From Portulaca oleracea (lineage: Eukaryota; Streptophyta; Magnoliopsida; Caryophyllales; Portulacaceae): 64,000 nucleotides of DNA. Under the pieces are notes generated by a model that saw only the letters and a list, made by a program, of their open reading frames with translations, was not told the DNA's origin and ran no database searches. A program made the translations under genes and the position numbers. The stretch covers positions 8,117,832-8,181,831 of the forward strand of contig CM055870.1 in NCBI GenBank assembly GCA_029582165.1. The letters run 5' to 3'. Shown here one piece after another: positions 11,736 to 22,402 of the stretch (positions within the stretch are counted from its first letter, which is position 1; each line of letters starts with the position of its first letter).

Positions 11736-12267
11736 GGAAAATTGGATTCTAGTAATCCCGACTTTTACGAATTGAACAATAATAATCCCTACTATCAATT
11801 TGGATTCTGGTGGTCCAAAAAAAAAAAAGGATTGTAGTGGTACAAATCCACCTTCACATTCTTTTTATTTTTTCATTCCTACCCTATATTGTTTTTGCTT
11901 TTTTCATTCATGCCCCCCAAAAGGTAATACATTTCAGTTACTAAAACAATTTTTAAATTATTTTTTGAGATTCCGAGCAATTATTATAATTTTTTAAAAT
12001 GAATAAAAGTGAAAAAATCTTAAAAAAATTGAAAAAAATTGGGAGAAATGCCGTAAATTCATTAAAAGTTATAGGGTAAAGTGTTATACTAAGTTTTCAA
12101 TCAAATGCAACACAAAATCTATGATATTTAGGATATACTCTCGATGATGTCTCACTACAATCCAATTTTTTTTTTATTTTTTTGGACCACCGGAATCCAA
12201 ATTGATAATAGGGATTATTATTGTCCAATTCGTAAAAGTCGGGATTATTATTAAAATCCAATTTCCC
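11736..12267. repeat. Long-TIR MITE, family L, copy D
   Basis: The ends GGAAAATTGGATTCTAGTAA and CCAATTTCCC carry the family L arms, with the GGTGGTCC block on both inner edges. The core is similar to copies B and E. The flanks are GTA and TTA. Confidence 0.8.
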
Positions 12268-12316
12268 TTAAGTTTAAATGTAAAACACTATTAAAAAAAA
12301 TTAATGCATTAAAAAA

Positions 12317-12890
12317 AAGGGATATTGGATTACAATATAATGACTTTTGGGGTATTGGATTGTAAAATAACGACCTTTACTATTGGACAAAAATACCACA
12401 GACCTTTATACTTAGGTGAGATTATTATACCAACAGTGACTAAGGGGGTGGTGACTAGTTAACTAGTCTCAATTCTGACATGATATTGATAGGTGGATGG
12501 AAAATGACCGGCCCTTGCCCAATAACCCCGTCAACCCCTCCGCTTTTCTCACTAACCCACGTTAAAAAAAATCGGCCCTAATACAGTGACTAACAGGGTA
12601 GTGAACCGGTCTTCGCACTAACGTGAAACACAACCAACCAATGTCTTGTAATGTGGGTTAGTGAGAAAAATTAAGGGGTTAATATGGTCATTGGCTTGGG
12701 ACAATTTTTTTTTCCTTTCGCCAGCCATTGTTAGCGTGAATGGAGACCATTTTACCATCTTTTTAGTTACTATTGGTATAATAATGTCACCTAGGTATAA
12801 AGGTCAGGGATATTGTTGTCCAATAGTAAGGGTTGATATGTTACAATCCAACACCCTCAAAAATTGATATATTATCATCCAAAAACCCTT
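12317..12890. repeat. Second long-TIR MITE, family M
   Basis: The arms are about 100 bp. Left: AAGGGATATTGGATTACAAT, then TATTGGATTGTAAAATAACG, then CCTTTATACTTAGGTGA. Right: the complement, CACCTAGGTATAAAGGTCAG through to CATCCAAAAACCCTT. It shares the GATATTGGATT start with family L but has unrelated internal sequence. No transposase is present. Confidence 0.7.
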
Positions 12891-14001
12891 AAAAATATAA
12901 TTTTAACTATATATTTACATATTAAATAAAAAAAATATAATTTTGTACTCCACTTCCACAATGTATTTGTTGGCATAGCCAACAACCCAATACATGTTAA
13001 GTTTCTTATCATAGATAATTAATACTAAGTATTAAAAAAGTTAGTATTAAAAATCAAAATAGATATTAATTTGAGTAAATGTAAAACACTTAAACAGTGT
13101 CCCCATACCAAACACATGTCATCACCCATACAAACCATACATAATAACACTAGTCTATAATAGTAGATGTTGGGGAGATCAAGGGGGGAGCCTACTTCAA
13201 CCAAGACCTATGGTAGGCAAGTTAAGCGAGGTTCCATGTTAAAATCAATTGGTGTTAAGAAGATTAGTCCACTTGACTTATATACCATGTCATTTCTCTG
13301 TGCTTTTCCAATGTGGCACATTTTTACTCATGGAGTCATGGGTGAATCCCAACAGTAGCAATTAAACTTTTCAGCCCAAAGTGGTTGGTGTTCAAAATGG
13401 GAAGTTGCTTTCACAGACAATATCAAGGTTAGAGGCTCTAACTTAGAGCTACAGGCTCTTATGCAGTAAATAATCAACTGGGCTAACCACTTGCGGTCAG
13501 TAATTTACGACTCCAACCTCATTAGAAGCAAATTGTTTGGTACAACGTACAAGTAACAACAGAAGAACACTATCTGCTACTGCTAGGAGTAACTCGACTG
13601 GAACGACAAGTACAAGCACTCAGGGTTCTGGATGATATAACCCCATGACAGTCGAAATATACATGAGGGTAAAAAAACATCAAGGAAACAAGCAAGTCAT
13701 TTCAGTTTTCACTATAGTATTAGTGTAATGTTTCACATCATCATTTTGTGGTGTCTCAGTGAGCTGACATTCGATTTCCAAATATTGGGTACTCGATTTT
13801 CTTCTTCTCAATGCTCTTTGTTTCAGCATGCCTGTCTTGCACTTTGTCAGAGACGGGACTCCACCGTTGTGCGAGCAGACAAACCTCAACACTAAGCAAT
13901 AAGCACTGCACTACCTGTAAATATAAGCACGAAATGTCACAATGCGATCAAGTGATAGACTCAGGCCTAACATTTGAATTGAATTGCATATTGTCTGTTT
14001 T
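12891..14001. other. Gene-free intergenic stretch
   Basis: Short open frames occur (13167-13358 +, 13680-13892 -), but they have no domain I recognise and no splice context that extends them. Confidence 0.35.
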
Positions 14002-14128
14002 AGGTCCTATTCTCTTCGGATTATTTTCAGCTCAACTTATTCTGAACTTTATGTGAGAGATCTTTACGTAAGTTATACTGAACTTATTCTTTTGAAAGCG
14101 CGTTGAAGAGAATAAGCATCACTAATGC
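14002..14128. repeat. Possible small MITE
   Basis: The ends TAGGTCCTATTCTCTTCGG and GCGTTGAAGAGAATAAGC are imperfect inverted repeats around a symmetrical TTATTCTGAACTTTATG / AAGTTATACTGAACTTATT core. The boundaries are approximate. Confidence 0.45.
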
Positions 14129-14739
14129 AGCTGCCAATGGCCACAACAGAAGAAAACTCAGCAATTGACCCGCATCAGCAGGAGAAACCCAATGCAGTTC
14201 AGTGGAATCATTCACCGAAATGTACATAAGAAACAGTTCTAAATCATGCATTCCTCAAGTATAGTCGTTCTGAAAATCTACTCCTGGCTGCAGAAGTAAA
14301 AGCATCAAGGGGAGCAAGGTGTCCAGTACACCGAGTACAGAGCAAGTACTAGTGAGAGGTGACAGTTTACGCATATTTCGTGCACTGTCACCCACAATTC
14401 CTACTGGAAATTGATACCAGCGAGAATTTGAGCAAAAAAGACAGAAAGATAAACTGTCAAAAAGGACGGTTTCCACTTCCAAAGCGTTGACATTGTTTCA
14501 TTCGGGATGAATCACAGAGCGTTGATGATTATGCATCTGCAAAATTTATGTTCAACTTTTATTAACAACACAGGATGAACACACTAAACTCTACATCGAT
14601 TTATTTATTTATTTTTTAAAAAAAACACCCTCCGTCCAGAAACACTTCTCGGCTTGATGACATAAATCAAAGCCATGAGAAGAAACTGCAGACCATGCTC
14701 TACGACTGTGAGAAATGACTCAGAATTGGATAAACATCA
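14129..14739. other. Unassigned DNA before the ALMT duplication
   Basis: A 75-codon minus-strand frame (14482-14255) is present without a recognised domain. The sequence has higher complexity than the flanking intergenic DNA and could include an untranslated exon, but nothing supports this directly. Confidence 0.3.
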
Positions 14740-15915
14740 TGCAAACTTGTTCCTTGAAATCGCAAGCTTGTTCTGCCCCTAAATTAATTGACAGTTTGTG
14801 GTTTGTATGCATTAACTTCTGAGAAACAAAAGCTTATCTACAATATGAATACCGCACGCGACCACAGCAATTGGTGTAACAAAAGGAACTTTAGAAATTG
14901 AAACAAGAACGCGTTATCTTGATCCATCATCATTTTGACTTATTGCACCCAAGTCAACTAATTGACAGCATGTAAACATCAACTGAGAAAGAAAAGCATA
15001 TTCTATAATATAAGAACAGCAAGAAATTGCAGTACCAGAAGTAACAAACGAAAAGAATGTCAGAAAATGAAACAAGAGGATGTATAATTTTGAACCGTCA
15101 TAATTCTGACTTAGGAGCTATATGACAATAAAAGATACTATAATTGCTATGAACAGTCTCTTTCCTTTGCTCAACAAAATTAGCCCCACAGACCGATATG
15201 GCTGCACCAAGTCAACCACAGTGACTGAAATGAGAGTGATACTTCATGTAGTCCCACTAGAATTCATCGTACTAATCCAAAACTCCCGGAATACAAAAGC
15301 ATGAAAGCAACCTTCCTTTTTCCCCTTAAGATATTGTTTGTGGCTGCTATTATGCAGCCGTAATCTAAAAGGATGTTTTGCATATATAACCTCTCAGGTT
15401 AAGCATAATTACAAGTTATCCATATCATTTACAACTTAACTTTCATAGTCATCGCCTTTACTACTAAATACATTTTTCTGCTAAACCATGATTCGACCAA
15501 CTTTTTGTTTTAGTGGTCAATAAAAGTTTACTTAAAACACATTAACACGTACATTTCGGTCCATTCAAGTCTCGACAATCATGTTTTGGGGGAAAATATA
15601 TTTAGCTGCAAAGTTGAGGGCTATGAAATAAATTGGAAACGACATGGGTAACTTTGTAATTACGCTTAACCTCAAGAGGTCGATATCAAAATTGTCCTAA
15701 TCTAAAATGGGGCATGCGTGTCATTCATTCTGGATATTTCCAGACACAGAAGCAGAGTTGTAGTCTAGGAACACGTAAACTGATTTCCCATTAATTACTG
15801 CGTCTAAATGGAGATCAAATAAACCACAAGTCCCAAAGAACAGATTTAGGCTCCAGTTGGTTCTTGGAAAATGAAATCGAAAGAAAAAGAAAAAGAAACC
15901 GGTAAGCACCGACAC

Positions 15916-15930
15916 CCCCCCCCCCCCCCG
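15916..15930. repeat. Poly-C tract in a low-complexity patch
   Basis: A run of about 15 C, followed by GGGG and an A-run. The equivalent stretches of unit 2 (about 20836 and 20996) also hold C-runs, so the tract predates the duplication or such sites expand repeatedly. Confidence 0.8.
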
Positions 15931-17241
15931 GGGAAAAAAAAAAAGAAAAAAGAACCTCATTCATGGGGGTAGGGGGAGCAGACAGATCATGCAATAAGCA
16001 ATATATATGTTCTGAAATTGCTCAAGGCAATAAGTAAGATCAATCCCATCATGTCTTGATAACAAGCCTATGATTGTACGTAGAGGTTTATAATTTAGCA
16101 AAAAATGAAAAACTGAATGATATTACATACCTCAGAAATTCATTCATTTGTGGACAACTGGAAGTGCTCGGTCCACAAACCAAACTTCAGGCATGCTTGA
16201 ACTTTCTTCTTCAATTGCTTCTCCGTCCAGTACGAAGTCATGATTGCCACCTCTACTACGAAGACAACCAAAAAAATATCAGCCAGCAGATATACAAAGA
16301 TAAAATTCCAACGCGATTATTAACTCTGCATATATCAGAAAAAATAAAAAGTAATGACGAGACTGGTGATAGGGAGACATGCAGCGACTATTTCTCATCT
16401 TGTACGACAATGAGACAATGCAATCCTTCCCTGCAACCACAGATCTCACGACATTTGTGGGTTGATGTGGAGACCCTTAATGGACTGAGGTATTCAAGTT
16501 CCATATTATCAGGGTTCAGGACACGGAATGCTCAACACCTAATCCAAAGTTTCAACTTGAACCGATGTGTAAAGTACTAATATTGTTCTTTGGTGATCTT
16601 GACAATAATGAATAATGATTTTAATAATCATTAAATATTGGTTATCGATATGATTATTCTTTCAACAACATCTACAGTGGACTAATATTAATGGATAAGC
16701 AGAGGTCTTAGTATTTAGCCATCAGAATTCATGACTAAAACGAACAGAAAATTCTTAACACGAAGAAAAAGCTTTGTACGCTATAGCTATGAGTTAAAAT
16801 AAGTAATATGACCTGAGCTAGCTAGGCAGGAGATTCAAAACACTCTAGTCCTGAAAGGTCAAACAGACGCGGAGTTGGCACTTCATACAAATGAACTGAG
16901 CCGAGCTTCATCCAGGAACAATAATAGTGTGGTCAAATGTAGAGCATAAGAGCTATAATTCTTGAATTAGCACAAATGGACCCAAAAAGTCAACAGGGTA
17001 CCATCGATCTTGTGTCCTAAACATAAAATTTCATGCTAGATTCAGACTGAGTTGCTATAGTGAAAAGGGCCAAGACAAAAGAAACAAAAGTGCATAAAAA
17101 GAGGTGGTTGAATCATGAATGTATCCAAAAGCAATTTGGCTGGTCCACAAGTCCAGGAAGTCAAGGTTCCGAGGAAAAAAAAAATATATCTAGAACAAGT
17201 TGTAAGAAAACTACCTCCACTTCCTATAGGGTTACAAAGAC

Positions 17242-17249
17242 TATATATA
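17242..17249 (+). promoter_or_regulatory. Probable TATA box of ALMT copy 1
   Basis: TATATATA lies 68 bp before the ATG in a block (CACTTCCTATAGGGTTACAA, then AGACTATATATAC) that is conserved upstream of copy 2. Conservation in both duplicates supports a core promoter. The transcription start is not determined. Confidence 0.5.
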
Positions 17250-17316
17250 CTACCGAGGATCTGAGGTAAGTCACACAGAAGAAACTGCGGTGTCTACAAT
17301 ATCAACATCGGCAAAA

Positions 17317-19345
17317 ATGGCATCAATCATAGTTCCGATTCCTTGTGAAGACAACCCTACTCCAAAGGAAAAATGGGGTCTGAAGAAATCTTTTGTTTCT
17401 CACACAAAATCTTTGAGTAAACGTAAGGACAAATGTCACAACAGAAAAGTATTACACAGTATTAAAGTTGGGACAGTGATTCTTATAGCTTCTCTCATCA
17501 ACCTTATTGATCCCCTTTACAAGCGAGTTGGGGAAAATGCAGTGTGGGTTATCACTACTGTGGTCATCATATCCGAGTTTTCAGCAGGTGAGCCTTTCAC
17601 ATAGTGTGCTAAACAGTCCTTATTTTACTTGATTCATTGCCAACACCTAAGCAATATATGTTTTTCAGGTGCGACACTGAACAAGGGTTTCAACCGTATA
17701 ATGGGGACGCTATTAGGAGGAGGCTCGGGGATTGTAGTAACGCTTATAGCGCAAAAAGTTGGTGGCATTGGTAGCAGCATCATCATTGGCACTTGTGTCT
17801 TTATTTTTGGTAAACTACTTAACCCAAAACATGTAATTATGCATGCAGAACTCACAACTTTGAAATCAGCAAAAGTTGCTCATCAACATGTTGTCATACG
17901 TACTTTCAGGTGCAGTTGGAACATATACCAGAACGATACCTGGTGTAAAGAGAACATATGATTATGGAGCAATGGCGTCGATCCTCACTTTTAATTTGAT
18001 TACGTTGTCCGGCATCCATTCTGAAAATGTGATCGAATTGGCACGTGAACGCATCTCGACAGTTGGCATTGGACTTGGAATCTGCTTTTTCATGACCTTG
18101 TTTATTTCTCCAGTGTGGGAAGGGGAAGATCTTCACTATGCTATCGCCTCAGAACTTGACACTCTTGCTCGATGCATAGAAGGTTAGCTTTCTCCACCAC
18201 AAAGATAATAAATTAGAACGTAAAGCAACTTTTATATTTAGAACAGGGAAATGTTCTGATTTGACTTTGCAATTTCGATTACTGAAAATAGCCATATATA
18301 GTGAAAGTGGGTTTGAATAACGAAATAACACGGACCTGCTTGAACAGGGTTTTTTGAAGTGTACTTCCAACAAAGCAATGAAAAGGAAAATCAATGTGGT
18401 GCAATCATTGATCGTTGCAAACAAGTGCTCTATGCCAAATCAAAGGATGAATCACGGGTACATCTCTTACACCATCTCTAGACTAACAATTAGGGTATGT
18501 TTTAGTACAAGTTCCAACACTGATGAATATAGTAACATAACACAATTAAGAATGCAGAAAAACTCTGAATACTACGACAAACGTGCATCATACTACCAAA
18601 AGACCCACAAAAAGCTAGGCATGTTACACCATCACTGACCAAAAAAATGGAGTCCCATATAAACTTTTATATCTGGTAACTAAACCACATTAAGAGGAAA
18701 CAAATCAATTAGTCAAATTCTGGCTGGAGCAACACGATCTTTACCACCGTAGAAAATGAGCTCACATATTACAAATGATTTCCGCCTCACAGGCAAATTT
18801 CGCAAGATGGGAGCCATGGCACAGTAATTTTGGATTCTCACACCCATGGAACAAGTACCTACAGATTGGAGACTGCGTAAGAGAGTTAGCAGCAGTTATT
18901 CTCTCGCTAAAAGGTTGCCTTCAATGTCCTAGAGAGGTTTGTAAACCCAACTTTAAGCATATATATTTTGTGTGATACTGATGCCCAGACATTTCTAACT
19001 TCCAAGCAAATTTTGCTCCAGACGTCATCAGTTGCGCAGGAATCCTTCAGAGAGACGTGTGAGACAGTCGCATATTCAATTTCTTGGACTCTGCAGGAGC
19101 TTGCAGAAAGCATCAGGAAAACGAAGAAATGTCTGCCTTTGTCTCTAATTAATCCGAAGCTTAAGTCTATGAAAGCGGAGTTAAATTCTGTGATTTCGTC
19201 CGACTCAAGTGTGTTACAAGGTGGTAGTGGTGAACTTGAGAAAGCAAGCTTGGTCTTCTTACTTATGACTATGATGGAAAAGGCAGAGACATTGGTAAAA
19301 GCCGTGGAAGAACTGGGTGAACTCGCCAATTTTCAACAAAGATAG
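17317..19345 (+). CDS. ALMT-family anion channel, copy 1 (6 exons)
   Basis: Predicted member of the aluminium-activated malate transporter family (ALMT domain), which moves malate and other anions across the plasma membrane or tonoplast. Exons by splice reading: 17317-17587, 17669-17809, 17910-18182, 18348-18457, 18793-18936, 19022-19345. All introns are GT..AG and the phases agree, giving 420 residues. The six-exon layout is usual for ALMTs. The N-terminal half holds the hydrophobic segments, starting with HSIKVGTVILIASLINLIDP at about 48-67, then VWVITTVVIISEFSAGATLN and KGFNRIMGTLLGGG, as in ALMT pores. The C-terminal half is soluble and has the family WEP motif (271-273, RWEPW) and the GCLQCPRE helix. 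ATG at 17317 was chosen because it aligns with copy 2 and lies just after the conserved TATA block. At 420 residues it is somewhat short for the family (commonly 450-550), mainly at the C-terminus. No broken codons were found. Subfamily and substrate cannot be read from sequence. Confidence 0.9.
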
Positions 19346-19706
19346 ACATGATAACTAAGATGAACAGGGTATAAGTTTGCCCCTTGAGATTGAACTTTGA
19401 TTCAAACTCTGATACAGAACTGTGTCGTTTTTTGAATTCAAGCGAAAAGCTTGTTGCAACCCTGGTAAATTAACTAAGAAAGAAAAGCTTATTCTATAAT
19501 ATGAGTACTGTAAGTGATTGTAGCAATAGATGTAAAAAAACAACAATTTTAATAATTGAGACAAGAACTCATTATCCTGATCCTCCATCGGTAATTTTGA
19601 CATGTGAGCTAAATGACAGCAATCAGAAAACTTGTTACACCCTAGTCAATTAATTGACCATCTGAATGGATTAACTGAGAAAGAGAAGTATATTCTATAA
19701 TATAAG

Positions 19707-19887
19707 CTACGTCACTCCAACTCTTCACTTTCCCTACCGTAACCGTGCGGGACCCGCCACACCCAGACAACAATACGACAACTCAACACTTCAAATTACA
19801 ATGAAAATATGCAAATTTTCTTTTAAATAGCAGAGTCTGACACCCGTGTCCGTGCCAGACACCCGTACCCGAGTCTAAGTAAAATAG
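19707..19887. mobile_element. hAT-like MITE, family H, copy 1
   Basis: The ends CTACGTCACTCC and CGAGTCTAAGTAAAATAG form a weak inverted repeat. They are flanked by a perfect 8-bp target duplication AATATAAG at 19699-19706 and 19888-19895. Internal words such as GACACCCGTGTCCGTG and ACCCGTACCCGAGTC are shared with copies at 24609-24796 and 28335-28509. Unit 1 of the segmental duplication has the uninterrupted site near 15003-15015. Confidence 0.88.
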
Positions 19888-20355
19888 AATATAAGTACGG
19901 CAAGAAATTGTAGCAACAGAAGTTATCACGAAAAGAATTTCAGAAAAAAGAAACAAAGGATTTATTATCTTGAACCGGCATAATTTTGATGTAAGAGCTA
20001 TATCACAATAAAGAAATGATAATTGCGATCGAACAATCCCTTTCCTTTGTTCAATAAAATCAGCCCCACAGACACTTATGGCCGCTGCACCAAGTCAACC
20101 ACAGTTGATGACGTTAGAGTACCACTTCCAGTAATTCTAAAATTCATTGTACTTCCAATCCTCAAGGAATATAAAAGTGTGAAAGCAACTTCCCTGCTTT
20201 TTTCTTCTAAAATTCATTGTAATCCTAAGACATTGTTTTGTGGCTGATGTTATGCAGCCATAATCTAAAATGGGGCATGCATGTCTTTCATTTTGGATAT
20301 TTCAAGATACACAAGCAAGGTTGTGTCTAGGAACTCCTAAATTGATTAGCCTTTT

Positions 20356-20644
20356 TGTAGCGCCCCGGCCGCTCCCGGAAGGCGGACATTATCCGCTTCA
20401 GGGATCGTCGATTGACCCCACAAATCACCACGGGTCCTTTCGGCGTGCTTTGTCCTCACTCACACGCAGCCTGGGAAAACTTCCTAGGAGGTCACCCATC
20501 CTTTAGACTTTTACCAGCCAAGATGCTTAACTAGGGAGTTCCCAATGGATGAGCTTCCTAAAAGGAAGTTGTACCTTGGTGATATAAATAGTCATTTTTA
20601 AATCCTTTAAGCCACGCTTTTAACCATATATTCGGGATGTTACA
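20356..20644 (-). mobile_element. 5S-bearing solo LTR, Cassandra-like
   Basis: On the minus strand it begins TGTAACATCCCG and ends GGGGCGCTACA, with the TG..CA termini of an LTR. It is flanked by a perfect 5-bp target duplication CTTTT (20351-20355 and 20645-20649). In the middle, at about 20465-20550, it carries 5S-rRNA-like sequence read on minus: AGTTAAGCATCTTGGCTGG, then GGATGGGTGACCTCCTAGGA. The 289-bp length suits a Cassandra LTR. It is a solo LTR, with no internal domain or second LTR. The 5S internal-promoter region has decayed relative to the fragment at 3866. Confidence 0.9.
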
Positions 20645-20835
20645 CTTTTATTGCTGCATCTGAGTGCAGATCAAATGAACCACAAATCCAAAAAAATAAA
20701 AAAATATAAATACATACACACACAAACAGAGACAGTAAGCACCTAGGCAAGTCCTGTATAACATTAGCAGGGCTTTAGGAAATCTACCCTTTACCCTACC
20801 GAGTACCGACAAACAGACCAATTCAAAGGAGAAAC

Positions 20836-21033
20836 ACCCCCCCCCCCTCCCCCCCTCCTCCATGAGAAATTATGGAATAAGTGATATATGTTTTTGAATA
20901 AGCAAGATCAAAAAAAAAAAAAGGAAAACAAAGAGCAAGTCCTGTATTAGCAGGTTTACCCTTAACCCTGCAAGCAAACAGACTGATTCAAAGCACCCCC
21001 CCCCCCCAACACACCCAAAAAAAAAAAAAAAAA
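20836..21033. repeat. C-runs and A-runs in low-complexity DNA
   Basis: Two poly-C tracts (about 20837-20855 and 20996-21008) and A-runs lie within a local duplication. The phrase GCAAGTCCTGTAT, then AGCAGG, then TTTACCCT(T)AACCCT, appears twice, near 20748 and 20934. Confidence 0.7.
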
Positions 21034-22323
21034 AACTTTCATTTTGTTTGGGGGAGGGAAAACAGATTATGGTGTAAGCAACATATGTTCTGCAATTGCT
21101 CAAGGCAATAAGTAGATCAATCCCATCATGTCATAACATGCTTTGATTGTACATAAAGGCTTATGATAGCAAAAACAAAAAACTGAATAGCATCACACCT
21201 CGGAAATGCTGTCATTTACGGACAATTGGAAGTGCTCAGTCCACAAACCAAACTTCAGGCATGCCATCATGTAGATCTGGCATCATTTTCCAGTGAATAC
21301 GCACCAAAATGCATATCCTCTGTCCTGAATTTTGTTCTTCATTTCCTTCTGCATCCAATACAAAGTCATGATTGCCACCTACTACAAGGACAACCAACAA
21401 AATATCAGCCAACAGATACAAAGCTAAAAATCCAAATGTGATTATGAATTGTATCTGTTGGAAAAATAAAAATAATAATAAGAATGATGATGAGACTGCA
21501 GACTAGGGAGGTTACTCGGCCACTATTTTTCATTTCATACAACAAAAGAGTGATTTTGAAGCTGTGATGAACACCACGAATGAGACAATGCGATCCTTTG
21601 TTGCAAGCACTAATATTCCAACATTTGTGGGTTGATGTGGGGACATCTTAATGGACCAAGGGATTTCGTGACTTTAGTGCCGAGTGGGTTGGGTGGGTTG
21701 GGTAGGTTGAATTCAAATCTCATGTAATCTGGATTCAAGTAATTAGCATGTTAAACACAATTAATTCTCGATCCATACCCAAAGTTTCAAGTTTAACCAA
21801 TGCATCAAAGTACCTTTTTCAGTACTTATGCTTCTTCACTGATCTTGACAATGATGAATATAGGTTTTAATAATCATGAAATATTTAGCATTGTTTACCT
21901 ATATGATTATACTTTCACCAATCTGGAAAAGAAAAGCTCATTCCATTCCTAAAATCTCTCCAAACATTTACGTATTAGAATTCATGACTCATATGAGTAG
22001 AAAATTCTCAACGTGAAGAAACACGACTTGTACGCTATACCTAGGGGTAAAAATAAGTAAAATGACTTCAGATAGCTTGTGAGGGCTCATGAGCTAGCTA
22101 GGAAGGAAATTTACAATATTTGACTCTTGAAAAGCTCAAGCAGGCTTGGACTTGGCACTTCATGCAAATGAGCTGAGCTGAGCTTCATCCAGGAAATAAA
22201 AAGTAAAAAATGAACAAAAAGCAATTTAGCTAGTCGACAAATCTAGGAAATAGTCAAGGTGTTTCGAAAAATATCTACAAGTTGTGAGAAAGCTACCCCC
22301 ACTTCCTATAAGGTTGCAAAGAC

Positions 22324-22331
22324 AATATATA
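22324..22331 (+). promoter_or_regulatory. Probable TATA box of ALMT copy 2
   Basis: ATATATAT lies about 72 bp before the ATG in the same conserved block as in copy 1 (CTTCCTATAAGGTTGCAAAG immediately upstream). Confidence 0.5.
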
Positions 22332-22402
22332 TTAACAAGCACTCATGAAGTAAGTCACTCAGAAGAAACTGCAGTGTCTACAATATCAACATTGGGACAA
22401 AG

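Larger units (their letters stand above)
14740..19345. repeat. Tandem segmental duplication, unit 1
   Basis: Ordered landmarks recur in unit 2 (about 19430-24554): AAGCTTGTT followed by AATTAATTGAC, ATTCTATAATATAAG, a CCCCACAGAC(A/C) segment, CCACAAACCAAACTTCAGGC at about 16173/21240, CATTTGTGGGTTGATGTGG at about 16454/21620, and the whole ALMT gene. Identity is lower outside exons, with many indels, so the duplication is not very recent. Confidence 0.85.

Noticed and set aside
14255..14482. Minus-strand 75-codon frame as an exon
   Set aside because: No recognised domain and no compatible neighbouring exons with splice sites were found.
16074..16580. 168-codon open frame on + as a gene
   Set aside because: The equivalent DNA in the second duplication unit (about 21130-21650) is not open in the same frame, and the translation has no domain; it is upstream DNA of the ALMT gene.
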